DNA of 64,000 nt from Levilactobacillus brevis ATCC 14869 = DSM 20054 (GCF_001433855.1 NZ_AZCP01000003.1:366239-430238), one strand, 5' to 3'; positions 50,381 through 61,382 are shown, counted from the first letter of the stretch. Notes: a model not told the origin generated them from the sequence alone. Translations and numbers: made by a program.

Positions 50381-50584
50381 ATGTACGATTTAGGTGATTT
50401 GGTTGAAATGAAGAAGCCCCACCCATGTGGTACCAACCGCTGGGAGATTACCCGAATGGGCGCGGATATTAAGATTAAGTGTACCAACTGCGGCCATGTC
50501 GTTATGCTGTCACGCCGTGAATTTGAGAAAAAATTGAAAAAGGTGCTGGTTAAGGCCGACGCCAATAATGGAAAGAGTGAATAA
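50381..50584 (+). CDS. DUF951 protein
   Basis: A 67-aa protein with a zinc-ribbon-like pattern: PHPCGTNRWEI then KCTNCGHVVMLSR. This protein is regularly found between parB and ychF in Firmicutes. The three cysteines plus a histidine could bind zinc. GGAGGA precedes the ATG. Function unknown, possibly nucleic-acid binding. Confidence 0.93.
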   Translation: MYDLGDLVEMKKPHPCGTNRWEITRMGADIKIKCTNCGHVVMLSRREFEKKLKKVLVKADANNGKSE

Positions 50585-50589
50585 TTGTT

Positions 50590-51690
50590 ATGTCATTAAC
50601 TGCAGGAATCGTTGGGCTGCCTAACGTCGGTAAGTCCACGTTATTTAACGCCATCACGAAGGCCGGCGCCGAAATGGCCAACTACCCATTCGCAACGATC
50701 GATCCAAATGTGGGCATGGTCGAAGTGCCTGATAACCGGTTGGATCGGATTCAAGAACTGATCCCAGCGAAAAAAGTTGTGCCAACTACCTTTGAATTTA
50801 CGGATATTGCCGGGATCGTCAAGGGGGCCAGCAAGGGTGAAGGACTGGGTAACCAGTTCTTGGAAAACATTCGCCAAGTGGACGCCATCGTTCACGTTGT
50901 CCGGGCCTTTGATGACGACAACATTACCCACGTCTCTGGTAAAATTGATCCCATCGATGATATTGAAACCATTAATTTGGAACTTGGCTTGTCTGACTTA
51001 GAAGCCGTTAACAAACGGTTGGCTAAGGTTGAACGGGCTGCTAAGGGGAGCGACAAGGAAGCTAAGGCTGAATTGGCCGTTTTGCAAAAGATTAAGCCGG
51101 TTCTCGAAGCCGGCGGTGCCGTGCGGACAATTGACTTTGACGAAGAAGAAATGAAGATCGTCAAGGGCTTGTTCTTACTGACATCCAAGCCAGTCTTGTA
51201 CGTGGCTAACATTGCCGAAGACGACATGGCTGATCCCGAAGACTCTAAGTACTTTGGGTTAATCAAGGACTATGCGGCTAAGGAAGGCGCCGAGGCCATT
51301 GCCGTGGCCGCTGAAGCTGAAGAAGAAATTGCACAGTTAGATGATGACGAGAAGCAAGACTTCTTGGAAGCTGAAGGCGTCGAAGAACCTGGTTTGAACC
51401 GGCTAATTCGGGCGTCATATCATCTCTTAGGCTTACAAACGTTCTTCACGGCTGGTGGTAAGGAAACGCGGGCGTGGACGTTTAAAACGGGGACTAAGGC
51501 CCCTCAAGCGGCTGGTATTATTCACTCCGACTTCGAACGAGGCTTCATTCGTGCCGAAGTCATGGCCTTTGCGGATTTGGATCAATTTGAATCCGAAGCA
51601 GCGGTGAAGGAAGCCGGTAAACTCCGAGTTGAAGGGAAAGACTACGTGATGGAAGACGGCGATATCGTCGAATTCCGATTCAACGTTTAG
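50590..51690 (+). CDS. ychF: Redox-regulated ATPase/GTPase YchF (Obg-like)
   Basis: A 366-aa translation-linked P-loop protein. G1 is GLPNVGKSTLFNAITKAGA and NYPFATIDPNVG follows; DIAGIVKGASKGEGLGN (G3). YchF (OLA1) prefers ATP; the specificity position lies within the NIAEDD region in place of the usual NKxD. The C-terminal TGS domain (from about 280) ends VMEDGDIVEFRFNV. It sits 5 nt after DUF951. Confidence 0.95.
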   Translation: MSLTAGIVGLPNVGKSTLFNAITKAGAEMANYPFATIDPNVGMVEVPDNRLDRIQELIPAKKVVPTTFEFTDIAGIVKGASKGEGLGNQFLENIRQVDAIVHVVRAFDDDNITHVSGKIDPIDDIETINLELGLSDLEAVNKRLAKVERAAKGSDKEAKAELAVLQKIKPVLEAGGAVRTIDFDEEEMKIVKGLFLLTSKPVLYVANIAEDDMADPEDSKYFGLIKDYAAKEGAEAIAVAAEAEEEIAQLDDDEKQDFLEAEGVEEPGLNRLIRASYHLLGLQTFFTAGGKETRAWTFKTGTKAPQAAGIIHSDFERGFIRAEVMAFADLDQFESEAAVKEAGKLRVEGKDYVMEDGDIVEFRFNV

Positions 51691-51707
51691 AAGGGAATTC
51701 AAGAGTA

Positions 51708-52439
51708 ATGAGTGATAACAAGCAGACGCCACGGAATGCGGGCGTCCACCAAAGTCGCAATACAGTAGCGGTTAACGAGCGGGCAGCTTTCGATAATGTT
51801 GGACTGACCAAGCGGAACGCCGATTACATGTATCGCTTTAACAAGGCACTAGAGAAGACGAAGTTGACGCCAGAAAAGAAAGCCAAGGCCGTCCAAGAGA
51901 TGGTCGATGAATTGGTTGAAGGTCAAAAGAGCGGGAAGACCGCCAAGAACCTTTATGGGGATGTTGCGGATCGCGTTCAATTTGTCGTTGAAGGCCCGAA
52001 AGTTCAAGGAACCGGTGTGGTCTTTGGCGGCCCCAATTATTGGCCGAACATGATCTATAACGCCTTGACGTTCTTCATGATTTTCAACCTGATGTTTGGG
52101 TTAATGTATCTCTTCAGTCCGAAGCTGATGACGACTAGTCAACCAGTGGGGATTACCGCCATTACGGTGAGTGCTTTGGTAGCTGGATTTATCTTGCCAA
52201 TCATGCCACGGCTATTTGATCCTAAAGTTAAGCACAAATACAACGGTTGGATTCGCACCGTGTTCGTATTACTGGGCTTCGTGGTCTGGATGGCGCTGTT
52301 CTATCTAGCCCAGATGTTGCCAAACGTCATCAACCCAGTGCTGATGCCATGGCCAAGCATTATCTTGGGCGTGCTATCAATTGCCGCGATGATGTGGATT
52401 CGCCGGACCTACAAGATCCGGGGCGGCTTCTTTGGTTAA
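51708..52439 (+). CDS. DUF1129 membrane protein
   Basis: A 243-aa protein of the DUF1129 family. The soluble N-terminal third is Asn/Lys-rich (LTKRNADYMYRFNKALEKTK) with a DUF1129 block VDELVEGQKSGKTAKNLYG. Four transmembrane helices follow. AGGGAATTC precedes ATG 51708; 17 nt after ychF, it is probably co-transcribed. Function unknown. Confidence 0.88.
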   Translation: MSDNKQTPRNAGVHQSRNTVAVNERAAFDNVGLTKRNADYMYRFNKALEKTKLTPEKKAKAVQEMVDELVEGQKSGKTAKNLYGDVADRVQFVVEGPKVQGTGVVFGGPNYWPNMIYNALTFFMIFNLMFGLMYLFSPKLMTTSQPVGITAITVSALVAGFILPIMPRLFDPKVKHKYNGWIRTVFVLLGFVVWMALFYLAQMLPNVINPVLMPWPSIILGVLSIAAMMWIRRTYKIRGGFFG

Positions 52440-52468
52440 TTAAACAATACTGGTGGAATACCAGTGAG

Positions 52469-52504
52469 CGAGCGTGGTGCTTAGGGCGCCCGCTCGTTTT
52501 TCTT
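52469..52504 (+). terminator. Terminator after the DUF1129 gene
   Basis: CGAGCG (52469-52474) pairs with CGCTCG (52491-52496), with an inner GGCGCC; T5 follows. Confidence 0.85.
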
Positions 52505-52526
52505 TATTGAGAAAAGGGGTGTGTCG

Positions 52527-53114
52527 ATGACAGTCGTATTAGTGGTTGCCATTATGATTTACTTTATTCGAGACCAGTTTGAGTATAGTCCGGTTCATCG
52601 GTTGACGTTCTTATTGGTCCCCTTGTTTACGTGTTATATGTTTATGAAGGCCTTTGTGTGGACACCGTTAAATGGCGGCATATTGGTGTTACTGGTGCTC
52701 TTTGCTGCATGGGTGAGTCACTATCAGGCGAAAGCCACGCAGATTCGTGAGGAACATCGTCCCGTGTCTTATTTTCAAGATGCGACGGGACATGAGGTGC
52801 CCATCTATCGCAAACGCGTGACTAGCCAGGGCGGACACGGTTATTTACGGGGCTGGGTGCTCGTGATTATCGCACAAGTGATTATTGAGGCCACGTACCT
52901 CCATGAGACCATAACAACTCATAAGATTTGGGAAGTGGTCTGGGAAGAAGTGCTGGCTGACCTATTAACACCTTACCGATTTGTCACGTCTGGCGCCCAT
53001 ACCAGTTGGATTTTATGGGCATTGACTGGCTTCACGAGTTTGGGATATACGTTATGGTTATCTCACCAGTTTCCCAAGGTTCGTCAAGCGGTGTTTGGCG
53101 CTAAGGATGATTAA
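52527..53114 (+). CDS. Polytopic membrane protein
   Basis: A 195-aa protein with about five hydrophobic segments (VVLVVAIMIYFI, LTFLLVPLFTCYMFMKAFVW, ILVLLVLFAAWVS, GWVLVIIAQVIIEATYL and WILWALTGFTSLGYTLWL) and a cytoplasmic loop RKRVTSQGG. AAAAGGGG precedes ATG 52527; a GTG at 52521 overlaps the ribosome site. No family named. Function unknown. Confidence 0.75.
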   Translation: MTVVLVVAIMIYFIRDQFEYSPVHRLTFLLVPLFTCYMFMKAFVWTPLNGGILVLLVLFAAWVSHYQAKATQIREEHRPVSYFQDATGHEVPIYRKRVTSQGGHGYLRGWVLVIIAQVIIEATYLHETITTHKIWEVVWEEVLADLLTPYRFVTSGAHTSWILWALTGFTSLGYTLWLSHQFPKVRQAVFGAKDD

Positions 53115-53175
53115 AAATCCGCTTGACGATTTATAGGCCTAGGTAACTTAAACACTAATAGTTCGATGAGAAACC

Positions 53176-53204
53176 TTGACCATCGCAGTTTAGACTGGTA
53201 AATT
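53176..53204 (+). promoter_or_regulatory. Promoter of guaB
   Basis: TTGACC (53176-53181), 17-bp spacer, TAAATT (53199-53204), followed 64 nt later by the ATG. No purine-riboswitch core lies in the leader. Confidence 0.65.
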
Positions 53205-53248
53205 AAGAAACAATATCTCCCAGGATTCCTAACCGAGCCTGAGACTAA

Positions 53249-54409
<1,161 letters not shown>

Positions 54410-54460
54410 AGTTGTTGGAGCCGGTTTAGACTTGACCAAAAATTAGTATCCAACAGTTCT

Positions 54461-54500
54461 GCCGTCCCGTAACTCGCAAAGTTACAGTGGGCGGCTTTTT
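54461..54500 (+). terminator. Terminator after guaB
   Basis: GTAACT (54469-54474) pairs with AGTTAC (54480-54485), extended by GCCG and GGGCGGC segments; T5 follows. Confidence 0.88.
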
Positions 54501-54715
54501 ATTTGTGGGGGTCATGGCTCAACATGAACGATGAGATATGACTTGGCGTGTTCCCGTTAAATAGTGTAAAATTAAGGAATGGTAAAGTGGCTTACAGCCA
54601 CCTAAAGGTTCGGGTTTTCCGACCGCAGACCGGCGTTGATTTGTTAAACTAGACTTAAACCTACGGGGAAAGACCGCTAGTGAAGTTGCCTAGCTGGTAA
54701 AGGAGACTAGCACTT

Positions 54716-55405
54716 ATGAAAATTTTAGTTGTTGATGATGATAAAGAAATCGCCCAATTGTTGGAAATTTACATTAAAAACGAAGGGTACGAACCCATTA
54801 CGGCTTACAATGGGAAAGAAGCCCTAACCAAGTTACACACGACGCCCGATATTGCGCTGATGATTTTAGACATTATGATGCCTGAAATGAGTGGGATTGA
54901 AGTGGTGAAGGAAGTTCGCAAAGACTCACAGATTCCGATTTTGATTCTGTCGGCGAAGACCGGTGATATGGATAAGATTCAAGGGCTAATCACGGGGGCT
55001 GATGACTACGTAACCAAGCCATTTAATCCACTTGAAGTGATGGCGCGGGTTAAATCGTTGTTACGGCGAAGCCAAGATCAAGTAACGGATGATAGTCCAG
55101 ACATTTTGGATATTGGGACGCTCACAATTAACAAGGACTCGCATGAGGTTAAGACAATTGCGGGGCTGACGATTTCGCTGACGGCCTTAGAATTTGGTAT
55201 TTTGTACTTGTTGGCGAGTCACCCCAACCGGGTCTTCTCCGCGGATGAGATTTTCGAGCGGGTTTGGCGGCAAGAAAGTATTGTGTCGGCGAAGACTGTC
55301 ATGGTTCATGTGAGTCATTTACGGGATAAGATTGAAGAGGCCACGAACGGCGAAAAGGTTATTCAAACCGTTTGGGGCGTAGGGTACAAGATTGAATCGC
55401 ATTAA
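54716..55405 (+). CDS. OmpR-family response regulator (VanR-like)
   Basis: A 229-aa regulator. Receiver 1-120 with the acidic pair VVDDD, phospho-aspartate in LMILDIMMPE (about residue 54), and switch lysine in VTKPFNPLEVM. The C-terminal winged helix (about 135-228) has the recognition region SAKTVMVHVSHLRDKIEE. It pairs with the kinase 77 nt downstream and precedes dacA, so a cell-wall-stress role is likely. AGGAGA precedes ATG 54716. Confidence 0.9.
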   Translation: MKILVVDDDKEIAQLLEIYIKNEGYEPITAYNGKEALTKLHTTPDIALMILDIMMPEMSGIEVVKEVRKDSQIPILILSAKTGDMDKIQGLITGADDYVTKPFNPLEVMARVKSLLRRSQDQVTDDSPDILDIGTLTINKDSHEVKTIAGLTISLTALEFGILYLLASHPNRVFSADEIFERVWRQESIVSAKTVMVHVSHLRDKIEEATNGEKVIQTVWGVGYKIESH

Positions 55406-55481
55406 GCAACGAGGGGTAGATAGGAGTCAACATGGTCGAACGACAGCAAGTGCAGTTGAATAAATGGCAGGGGGCACACGT

Positions 55482-56648
55482 ATGAAGTTAACCACGCGCG
55501 AAAAGAGTGCCCTATTTATGGAAGGCGTCGTGACGGTGATTCTCTTGCTGATGATCAATTTGGCTTTGTTGGTAATGATCAGCCAAGCCATCGAGAGTAA
55601 TCCCGGTTTGCGGGACGGAATCTTTATTATCAAACGTTCAGTCGTGTTCGGTCCCAACCATTTTCAACTCTGGAGCTGGGAGAATGTTTTCATTAGCTTC
55701 TTAGGACTAGCTGACATCCTGGTCGTTTGGTGGCGGTTGATTCGGCGCTACCGGCAAATGCAATTACACCACATCATTGATGAATTGCATTATATTGCCA
55801 GTGGCCATTTTGACCACCGGGTGCCGTTTCGGGTGACTGGCGACGTGCAACGGGTAGTGGATTCGGTGAACGCACTGGTAGATTCAGTTATTCACTCGAT
55901 GGATGAAGAGCGGGCGATTGAGAAGTCGAAGGACGAATTAATCACGAACGTGAGTCATGATATCCGGACGCCGTTAACCTCAATTATTGGCTACTTAGGG
56001 CTGATTGAAGATAAGCAGTATCATTCACAAGAGGATCTCTTAAAATACACGCACACAGCCTTTTTAAAGTCTAAGCAAATGAAATCATTGGTGGAAGACC
56101 TCTTTGAATACACGAAGGTGCGGCAGACTGATACGCCGTTGAGTCTAACCAATATTGATCTGGCAGCGATGCTGGAACAGCTAGCAGCTAGTTTTGAACT
56201 AGAGGCTCAAAAGAAGGGGATGACGATTGGGTCTAGCAGTACGCCCAGTGTGTTGATGATGGAAGCTGACCCTGAAAAGTTAGTCCGGATTTTCAATAAT
56301 CTAGTGGCTAATGCCTTGAAGTACGGTGATGGGGGCAAGCAAATTAACCTGATTGCCAAACAAGTTAATGACAATGAACTGGAAGTCCGTGTCACGAACG
56401 ATGGGCCTAAAATTCCTAAAGAATCTTTATCGATGATTTTCGAACGATTCTATCGAGTTGAAGAATCTCGTTCTAAGGAAACCGGTGGAACTGGGCTGGG
56501 GTTGGCGATTGCGCAGAGTATCGTTGCACTCCATGGTGGCTATATTTATGTGGAATCGGATGATGACTTAACGAGTTTTGTGATTCATTTACCGGTTAAG
56601 CATGACCAACCACTGGCCATCCCACAACGCTTAAAAACAACCAATTAA
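55482..56648 (+). CDS. Sensor histidine kinase (VanS-like)
   Basis: A 388-aa kinase with two transmembrane helices (VVTVILLLMINLALLVMIS and VFISFLGLADILVVWW) and a short extracytoplasmic loop of about 50 residues. A HAMP-like linker leads to the H-box NVSHDIRTPLTSIIGYL, an N-box NNLVANALKYG, and the G-box GTGLGLAIA. AGGGGG precedes ATG 55482; an earlier in-frame ATG lacks it. The short sensor loop suggests membrane-level or intramembrane sensing. Its operon partner lies directly upstream. Confidence 0.9.
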   Translation: MKLTTREKSALFMEGVVTVILLLMINLALLVMISQAIESNPGLRDGIFIIKRSVVFGPNHFQLWSWENVFISFLGLADILVVWWRLIRRYRQMQLHHIIDELHYIASGHFDHRVPFRVTGDVQRVVDSVNALVDSVIHSMDEERAIEKSKDELITNVSHDIRTPLTSIIGYLGLIEDKQYHSQEDLLKYTHTAFLKSKQMKSLVEDLFEYTKVRQTDTPLSLTNIDLAAMLEQLAASFELEAQKKGMTIGSSSTPSVLMMEADPEKLVRIFNNLVANALKYGDGGKQINLIAKQVNDNELEVRVTNDGPKIPKESLSMIFERFYRVEESRSKETGGTGLGLAIAQSIVALHGGYIYVESDDDLTSFVIHLPVKHDQPLAIPQRLKTTN

Positions 56649-56693
56649 ATCCAGCGGGGAACCGCTGATTACATAAGACAGAGGAGTTTTAAC

Positions 56694-58013
56694 ATGAAAC
56701 GTTTGAAACAACTAATGGTGGGCTTGGTCACAGCGATGACGTTGGTTACCGGGGGCTTCAGTACGTTAGGGACGACGGTAACGGCCCACGCGGCTAGCAG
56801 CAACAGTACAACGGTGAACTTGCAGGCGAAAGCCGGAATTGCCGTTGATGCTAAGACGGGGCAGATCCTGTACGATAAAAATAGTGATCAGTCACTACCA
56901 GTGGCATCGATGACGAAGCTGTTATCGATTTACCTGGTTTTGGATGCGATTCATGATGGTAAATTAAAATGGGATCAAAAGATTACGGTCAATAAGGCGA
57001 TGGCCAAAGTGGCCCAAAATACGAACCTGTCCAATGTTCCTTTGCGTGCCGGTCACAGTTATACCGTTAAGTCGTTGTATCAGGCGTCATTGATTTATTC
57101 AGCTAACGGCGCGATTGAGGCGTTAGGGACAGCCGTTGCGGGATCGCCACACGCGTTTGTGACGAAGATGAGAGCAGAAGCTAAGACGTTAGGCATGACG
57201 AATGCCAAGATTTATAACGCTTGTGGGCTGACTAATAAGCAAGTGGGTAAATTGGGTTACAGTAACGTTAAAGGCTCAACTGAAAACGAATGGTCAGCAG
57301 CCGATCAAGCTAAGTTGGCGGTGGCTTTGGTGAACAAGTACCCCGAAGTTCTAAAGACAACCAGCATCAAAAAGATGTGGTTTGAAAAGGGGACGTCAGA
57401 TGCGACTAAGATGGAAAACTGGAACTGGATGTTAAAGGGGCTATCAGCTTCTTACAGCAAGTTACATGTTGACGGGCTAAAGACCGGGACGTCAGACGCC
57501 GCCGGTGCCAACTTCACGGGGACGGCTAACAATAATGGCAACCGGATTATCACGGTCGTGTTGCATGCCGCTCACAAGTCGGATACTGACCCAGCTCGTT
57601 TCAAGCAAACGCAAAAGATGATGTCTTACGTTTACAATAATTTTAAGACGGTGACTTATAAGGCTGGGAGCCAAATTACTGGTAGTAAGACGGTGAAGAC
57701 CCATGATGCCAAGCAGTTAACCGCTAAGACGGCTTTGGCCAGTGGGATCAAGCTGTGGATTCGTGATGACCAAGTGGCCAGCAACGTTCACGCGACGACC
57801 CAATTAAAGTCGAAGTTGACCACTAAACAGGCGTTGGAAGCACCCGTTGCGAAGAACACCCAAATCGGAACGGCAAATATTTCTTTGAAGGGTGATCAAC
57901 TAGGGTTCTTAGGCAATACGAAGACGACGAAGGTACCACTGAAGGTTACCCAGTCTGTTGAAAAAGCGAACATCTTTGTGCGTGCTTGGCGCGCAATCGT
58001 GGCGTTATTCTAA
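56694..58013 (+). CDS. dacA: D-alanyl-D-alanine carboxypeptidase (PBP5-like, DacA)
   Basis: A 439-aa secreted class C PBP. The signal peptide ends TAHA-AS (about residue 35). SxxK is PVASMTKLLS, SxN is LIYSANGAIEA, and KTG is VDGLKTGTSDAAG. A beta-rich C-terminal domain follows (about 300-420), ending with the amphipathic anchor KANIFVRAWRAIVALF. It trims pentapeptides in peptidoglycan. GAGGAG precedes ATG 56694; 45 nt after the VanS-like gene, it may be part of the same transcript or regulated by it. Confidence 0.94.
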   Translation: MKRLKQLMVGLVTAMTLVTGGFSTLGTTVTAHAASSNSTTVNLQAKAGIAVDAKTGQILYDKNSDQSLPVASMTKLLSIYLVLDAIHDGKLKWDQKITVNKAMAKVAQNTNLSNVPLRAGHSYTVKSLYQASLIYSANGAIEALGTAVAGSPHAFVTKMRAEAKTLGMTNAKIYNACGLTNKQVGKLGYSNVKGSTENEWSAADQAKLAVALVNKYPEVLKTTSIKKMWFEKGTSDATKMENWNWMLKGLSASYSKLHVDGLKTGTSDAAGANFTGTANNNGNRIITVVLHAAHKSDTDPARFKQTQKMMSYVYNNFKTVTYKAGSQITGSKTVKTHDAKQLTAKTALASGIKLWIRDDQVASNVHATTQLKSKLTTKQALEAPVAKNTQIGTANISLKGDQLGFLGNTKTTKVPLKVTQSVEKANIFVRAWRAIVALF

Positions 58014-58031
58014 TTTGAAAAGCGTTAACTG

Positions 58032-58061
58032 GTCATCAGCCCTTGAGGTTGGTGGCTTTTT
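58032..58061 (+). terminator. Terminator after dacA
   Basis: GTCATCA (58032-58038) pairs with TGGTGGC (58050-58056) including G-U pairs; T5 follows. 58062-58278 holds a TTGACA at about 58182 but no convincing -10. Confidence 0.7.
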
Positions 58062-58278
58062 AATTGTCCAGCGAAAATTAAGCACTGACTATAAAAATAA
58101 TTTCAAGGATTGTGAACAGCTTAAACGTTGCTACTAGGCGAGTTAGCAGCGTATTGAACATGGTTGAGGGCCTGTTGTTTTTTTGACAAGTCAAGCATTA
58201 ATGTGCGAAGATACTTTTATTATTAGCCAGAACACGCAATTTTTAAGATTATTTTGAGGATAAAGGGAGTTGGCATTT

Positions 58279-61200
58279 GTGAATATGATTAAAGGCGAAT
58301 GGAATTACATTCGGCATAATCGGTTGATCTTAATCTCCGTATTAGCCATTATGTTTATTCCGTTCCTCTATTGTATCTTCTTTCTGAAATCGGTGTGGGA
58401 CCCGTACGGAGAGACTGGTAAGTTGCCGGTCGCGGTGGTTAACCAAGATCAGGCCGTGACGTATCAGGGGCAAAAACTAAACGTTGGGGATCAAACGGTC
58501 ACCAATTTAAAGAAAAATCATCAGTTGGGCTGGCGCTTTGTTTCTGCTAAAACGGCGGCTGATGGTTTGAAGCACCATAAGTACTATACGGTGATTACAA
58601 TCCCGAAGAACTTCTCCGCCAATGCGGCCACAGCGCTGGACACGCATCCGAAGAAGATGACATTTTCCTACAAAACCAATGGTTCAGCTAACTACATCGC
58701 CCAAGTAATGAGTGAAGTGGGTTCAGACAAGCTGAACAGTGAAATCCGCGCCAAGGTGACGAAAGCCTATGCGCAAGCTACGTTTAAGCAGATTTATGCG
58801 GTTGGTAAAGGAATGAACAAGGCTGCTAAGGGGTCTGCCCAGTTGAAAGACGGGACAGTCACTTTGACTGATGGCTTGAACACCTATACGACTGGGGTTC
58901 ATAAACTGAATAATGGATTGCAGCAGATGAAGACGCAAGTACAGCCACTGGCTACTGGTATTCAGAAGCTAGCAACGGGCTCAGCTTCGCTTCAGAGTGG
59001 TTTAGTGAAATACACCGCAGGGGTTGACCAATATGCTACTGGGGTGGATGCCTATACGAGTGGTGTCAGTCAACTAAGCGCTGGTATGCCGCAATTGACA
59101 GCGGGAACCTCGCAGTTGGCAAGTGGGGCTAAGACATTGAACTCTGGTGTATATACGTATGTTAACGGTGTCTACACATTGAATTCTGGTATTCAAAAAT
59201 TGAGTAACAATGTTGGCCCATTAGCTAGTGGTGTGACTAAGTTGTCAACTGGAAGTAAGCGGCTGACTTCAGGACTGAATGAATTGAATAATAATTCTAG
59301 TGCACTGAAGTCGGGAGCAACGCAGTTGGCTGGTGGATTGAGCCAAATGCAAACATTGTTGAACGGGCTAGCGCCAGGATTGGAAACACTACAAAGCATT
59401 ACGGGCAACTCTGCTAAGTTGGCTAATGCTAAAAGTATGCTGGATACTATGGTTAACAGTGGTGCTTTAAATAGTGAGAATATTTCACAGATTAAAAGTG
59501 ACATTGAAAGTATTCAAACAGGCCAAGCCGCATTAACCAGTGGTCAAACTGCCTTAAATGGCTTAGCAGGCAAGGTTCAGACGGACTTAGAAAACATTTC
59601 AGCACAGAAAGGGACACAGTCAAGTACGACAACAAACACAACCAGTACTTCTGGCGCTGATGCGACCCAAGAAGCAGCTGCCCAAGCAAGTAAAGACGCT
59701 GCTGCATTAAGCTCAGCCGTTGCAGCAGGAAACAGTGAGACAGCAAGTAAATTAGCTGGAACAGTTGCTCAAGAAACACAAACGACTGTCAGCAAGGCTA
59801 ATGCTATCAAAGAAAGTAGTACAACGAAAAGTACAACGGCAAATGGTTCTGATCCAACGGCTTCGTTAGTTACTGATGTTACAGCCTTATTGAAGGGACT
59901 ACAGAGCCTCCAATCTGGTTTAGGTGACTTGAACTCAGTTGCTAATGATTTGAATACTCGGACCACCGCACTTCAAGGCTTAGCAGCATCCTTACCAACT
60001 TCTGCTAGCACAGACCTGTTGCAATTATCGACAGCTATCTCACAACTACAAAATAGTAGTGCGGCCATTGCCAAGTTAGGTAGTTCTTCAAGTGATGTTG
60101 CTAAATTAGTAAGTGGTGCTAGTCAATTAAGTACAGGACTAGATACCTATACTGCTGGTGTTTCTAGTGCATTGGGCGGTTCCAAAGAACTAACAACAGG
60201 CCTAGCAACATTGAATCAAAGTGTACCAACACTAACGGCTGGTGTTATGCAGTTGGCTAATGGTTCTGAAAAGCTGGCTAATAAGGGTGCTATTTTAAAG
60301 AGTGGTTCTAGTCAAGTAGCTTCAGGCGCATCAACCTTAAATTCGGGGATTCAACAGGCTGCGGCCGGTGTTGCCAAGCTAAATGCCAAGACGCCAGAGT
60401 TAACCGCTGGTGGTAACAAGCTGATGGGCTCCTCCAATAAGTTGAACCAAGGTGCTGGAAAACTCAACGCCGGAATTATTACCTTGAGTGATAAAGTACC
60501 ATCGTTGATTGCTGGTGTGAATAAGGCAGCTAATGGGTCTCAAAAGCTGGATAATGGTAGTGCCAAACTCATGGCTGGCGCCAACAAACTCCAAAAGGGT
60601 AACGGCACTCTTGCTAAGTCCTTGAAGAGCGGGGCGGATGAGATTAATGCACAACCATTGACCAGCAAGACTGCTGATATGTTTGCTGCGCCAACTAATT
60701 TGAAGCATGAAAGCTATAGTTATGTACCAAATTACGGTCATGCCTTAGCACCATACGTGCTGTCTGTGGCTCTTTACGTGGGGGCATTGGTCTTCAACTT
60801 TGCTTTCCCAATTCGAAAAGTCTCCATGGCTGGCGGCTCTGCTACCGGTTGGTATTTGAGTAAAGTTTCCATTGGTGCGGCGGAAGCCTTAGCCATGGGG
60901 CTGATCGAACCTGCCTTAATGATGTTGGGTGGCTTGAGCGTGGATCATCCAGGGTCCATGTTCCTGGTATCGGTCATGTTTGCCGAAGCGTCGATGTTCA
61001 TTGTCATGTTCCTGTCGATGCTACTGGACAATCCTGGTCGATTCATCGCCATGGTTCTCTTGATGCTACAACTCGGTGGTTCCGGTGGGACCTTCCCAAT
61101 GGAAGTTACCAACCACTTCTACAATGTGGTTCATCCATTCCTGCCAATGACTTACTCAATCCTCGGATTTCGGCAAGCCATTACTTCTGGAATGAGTGGT

Positions 61201-61371
61201 ATGGTCGGACAGGCTTTCTGGATGTTATTGCTCTTCATGGTCATTGGTTTAGCCTTACTTTGGCCAACCATGATTTGGCTGCAGAAGAAACATTTGATGG
61301 GCTTATCACAACTTGATGATAACCAAGAACTGCAAGCCGTAGAGGACCCAGAGTCTAATTCCCATTCATAA
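58279..61371 (+). CDS. YhgE/Pip family membrane protein
   Basis: A 1030-aa protein of the YhgE/Pip class. One N-terminal helix (LISVLAIMFIPFLYCIFFL) is followed by an extracellular region of about 780 residues made of repeats with the form A-x-G-x-x-x-L-x-x-G. Examples are KLNNGLQQMKTQ, QLASGAKTLNSG and KLANKGAILKSG; a Ser/Thr/Ala-rich part lies near 460-520. Five or six C-terminal helices follow (APYVLSVALYVGALVFNFAF onward). Some relatives act as phage receptors (Lactococcus Pip) or belong to ESX-like loci. GTG 58279 is chosen from AAAGGGAG spacing; TTG 58270 lies too close. Confidence 0.85.
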   Translation: MNMIKGEWNYIRHNRLILISVLAIMFIPFLYCIFFLKSVWDPYGETGKLPVAVVNQDQAVTYQGQKLNVGDQTVTNLKKNHQLGWRFVSAKTAADGLKHHKYYTVITIPKNFSANAATALDTHPKKMTFSYKTNGSANYIAQVMSEVGSDKLNSEIRAKVTKAYAQATFKQIYAVGKGMNKAAKGSAQLKDGTVTLTDGLNTYTTGVHKLNNGLQQMKTQVQPLATGIQKLATGSASLQSGLVKYTAGVDQYATGVDAYTSGVSQLSAGMPQLTAGTSQLASGAKTLNSGVYTYVNGVYTLNSGIQKLSNNVGPLASGVTKLSTGSKRLTSGLNELNNNSSALKSGATQLAGGLSQMQTLLNGLAPGLETLQSITGNSAKLANAKSMLDTMVNSGALNSENISQIKSDIESIQTGQAALTSGQTALNGLAGKVQTDLENISAQKGTQSSTTTNTTSTSGADATQEAAAQASKDAAALSSAVAAGNSETASKLAGTVAQETQTTVSKANAIKESSTTKSTTANGSDPTASLVTDVTALLKGLQSLQSGLGDLNSVANDLNTRTTALQGLAASLPTSASTDLLQLSTAISQLQNSSAAIAKLGSSSSDVAKLVSGASQLSTGLDTYTAGVSSALGGSKELTTGLATLNQSVPTLTAGVMQLANGSEKLANKGAILKSGSSQVASGASTLNSGIQQAAAGVAKLNAKTPELTAGGNKLMGSSNKLNQGAGKLNAGIITLSDKVPSLIAGVNKAANGSQKLDNGSAKLMAGANKLQKGNGTLAKSLKSGADEINAQPLTSKTADMFAAPTNLKHESYSYVPNYGHALAPYVLSVALYVGALVFNFAFPIRKVSMAGGSATGWYLSKVSIGAAEALAMGLIEPALMMLGGLSVDHPGSMFLVSVMFAEASMFIVMFLSMLLDNPGRFIAMVLLMLQLGGSGGTFPMEVTNHFYNVVHPFLPMTYSILGFRQAITSGMSGMVGQAFWMLLLFMVIGLALLWPTMIWLQKKHLMGLSQLDDNQELQAVEDPESNSHS

Positions 61372-61382
61372 ACAGGTAAAAT

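Noticed and set aside
58900-60660. CRISPR or DNA satellite in the repetitive Pip coding region
   Set aside because: The repeats are protein-level and degenerate in DNA; there are no constant repeats with unique spacers.
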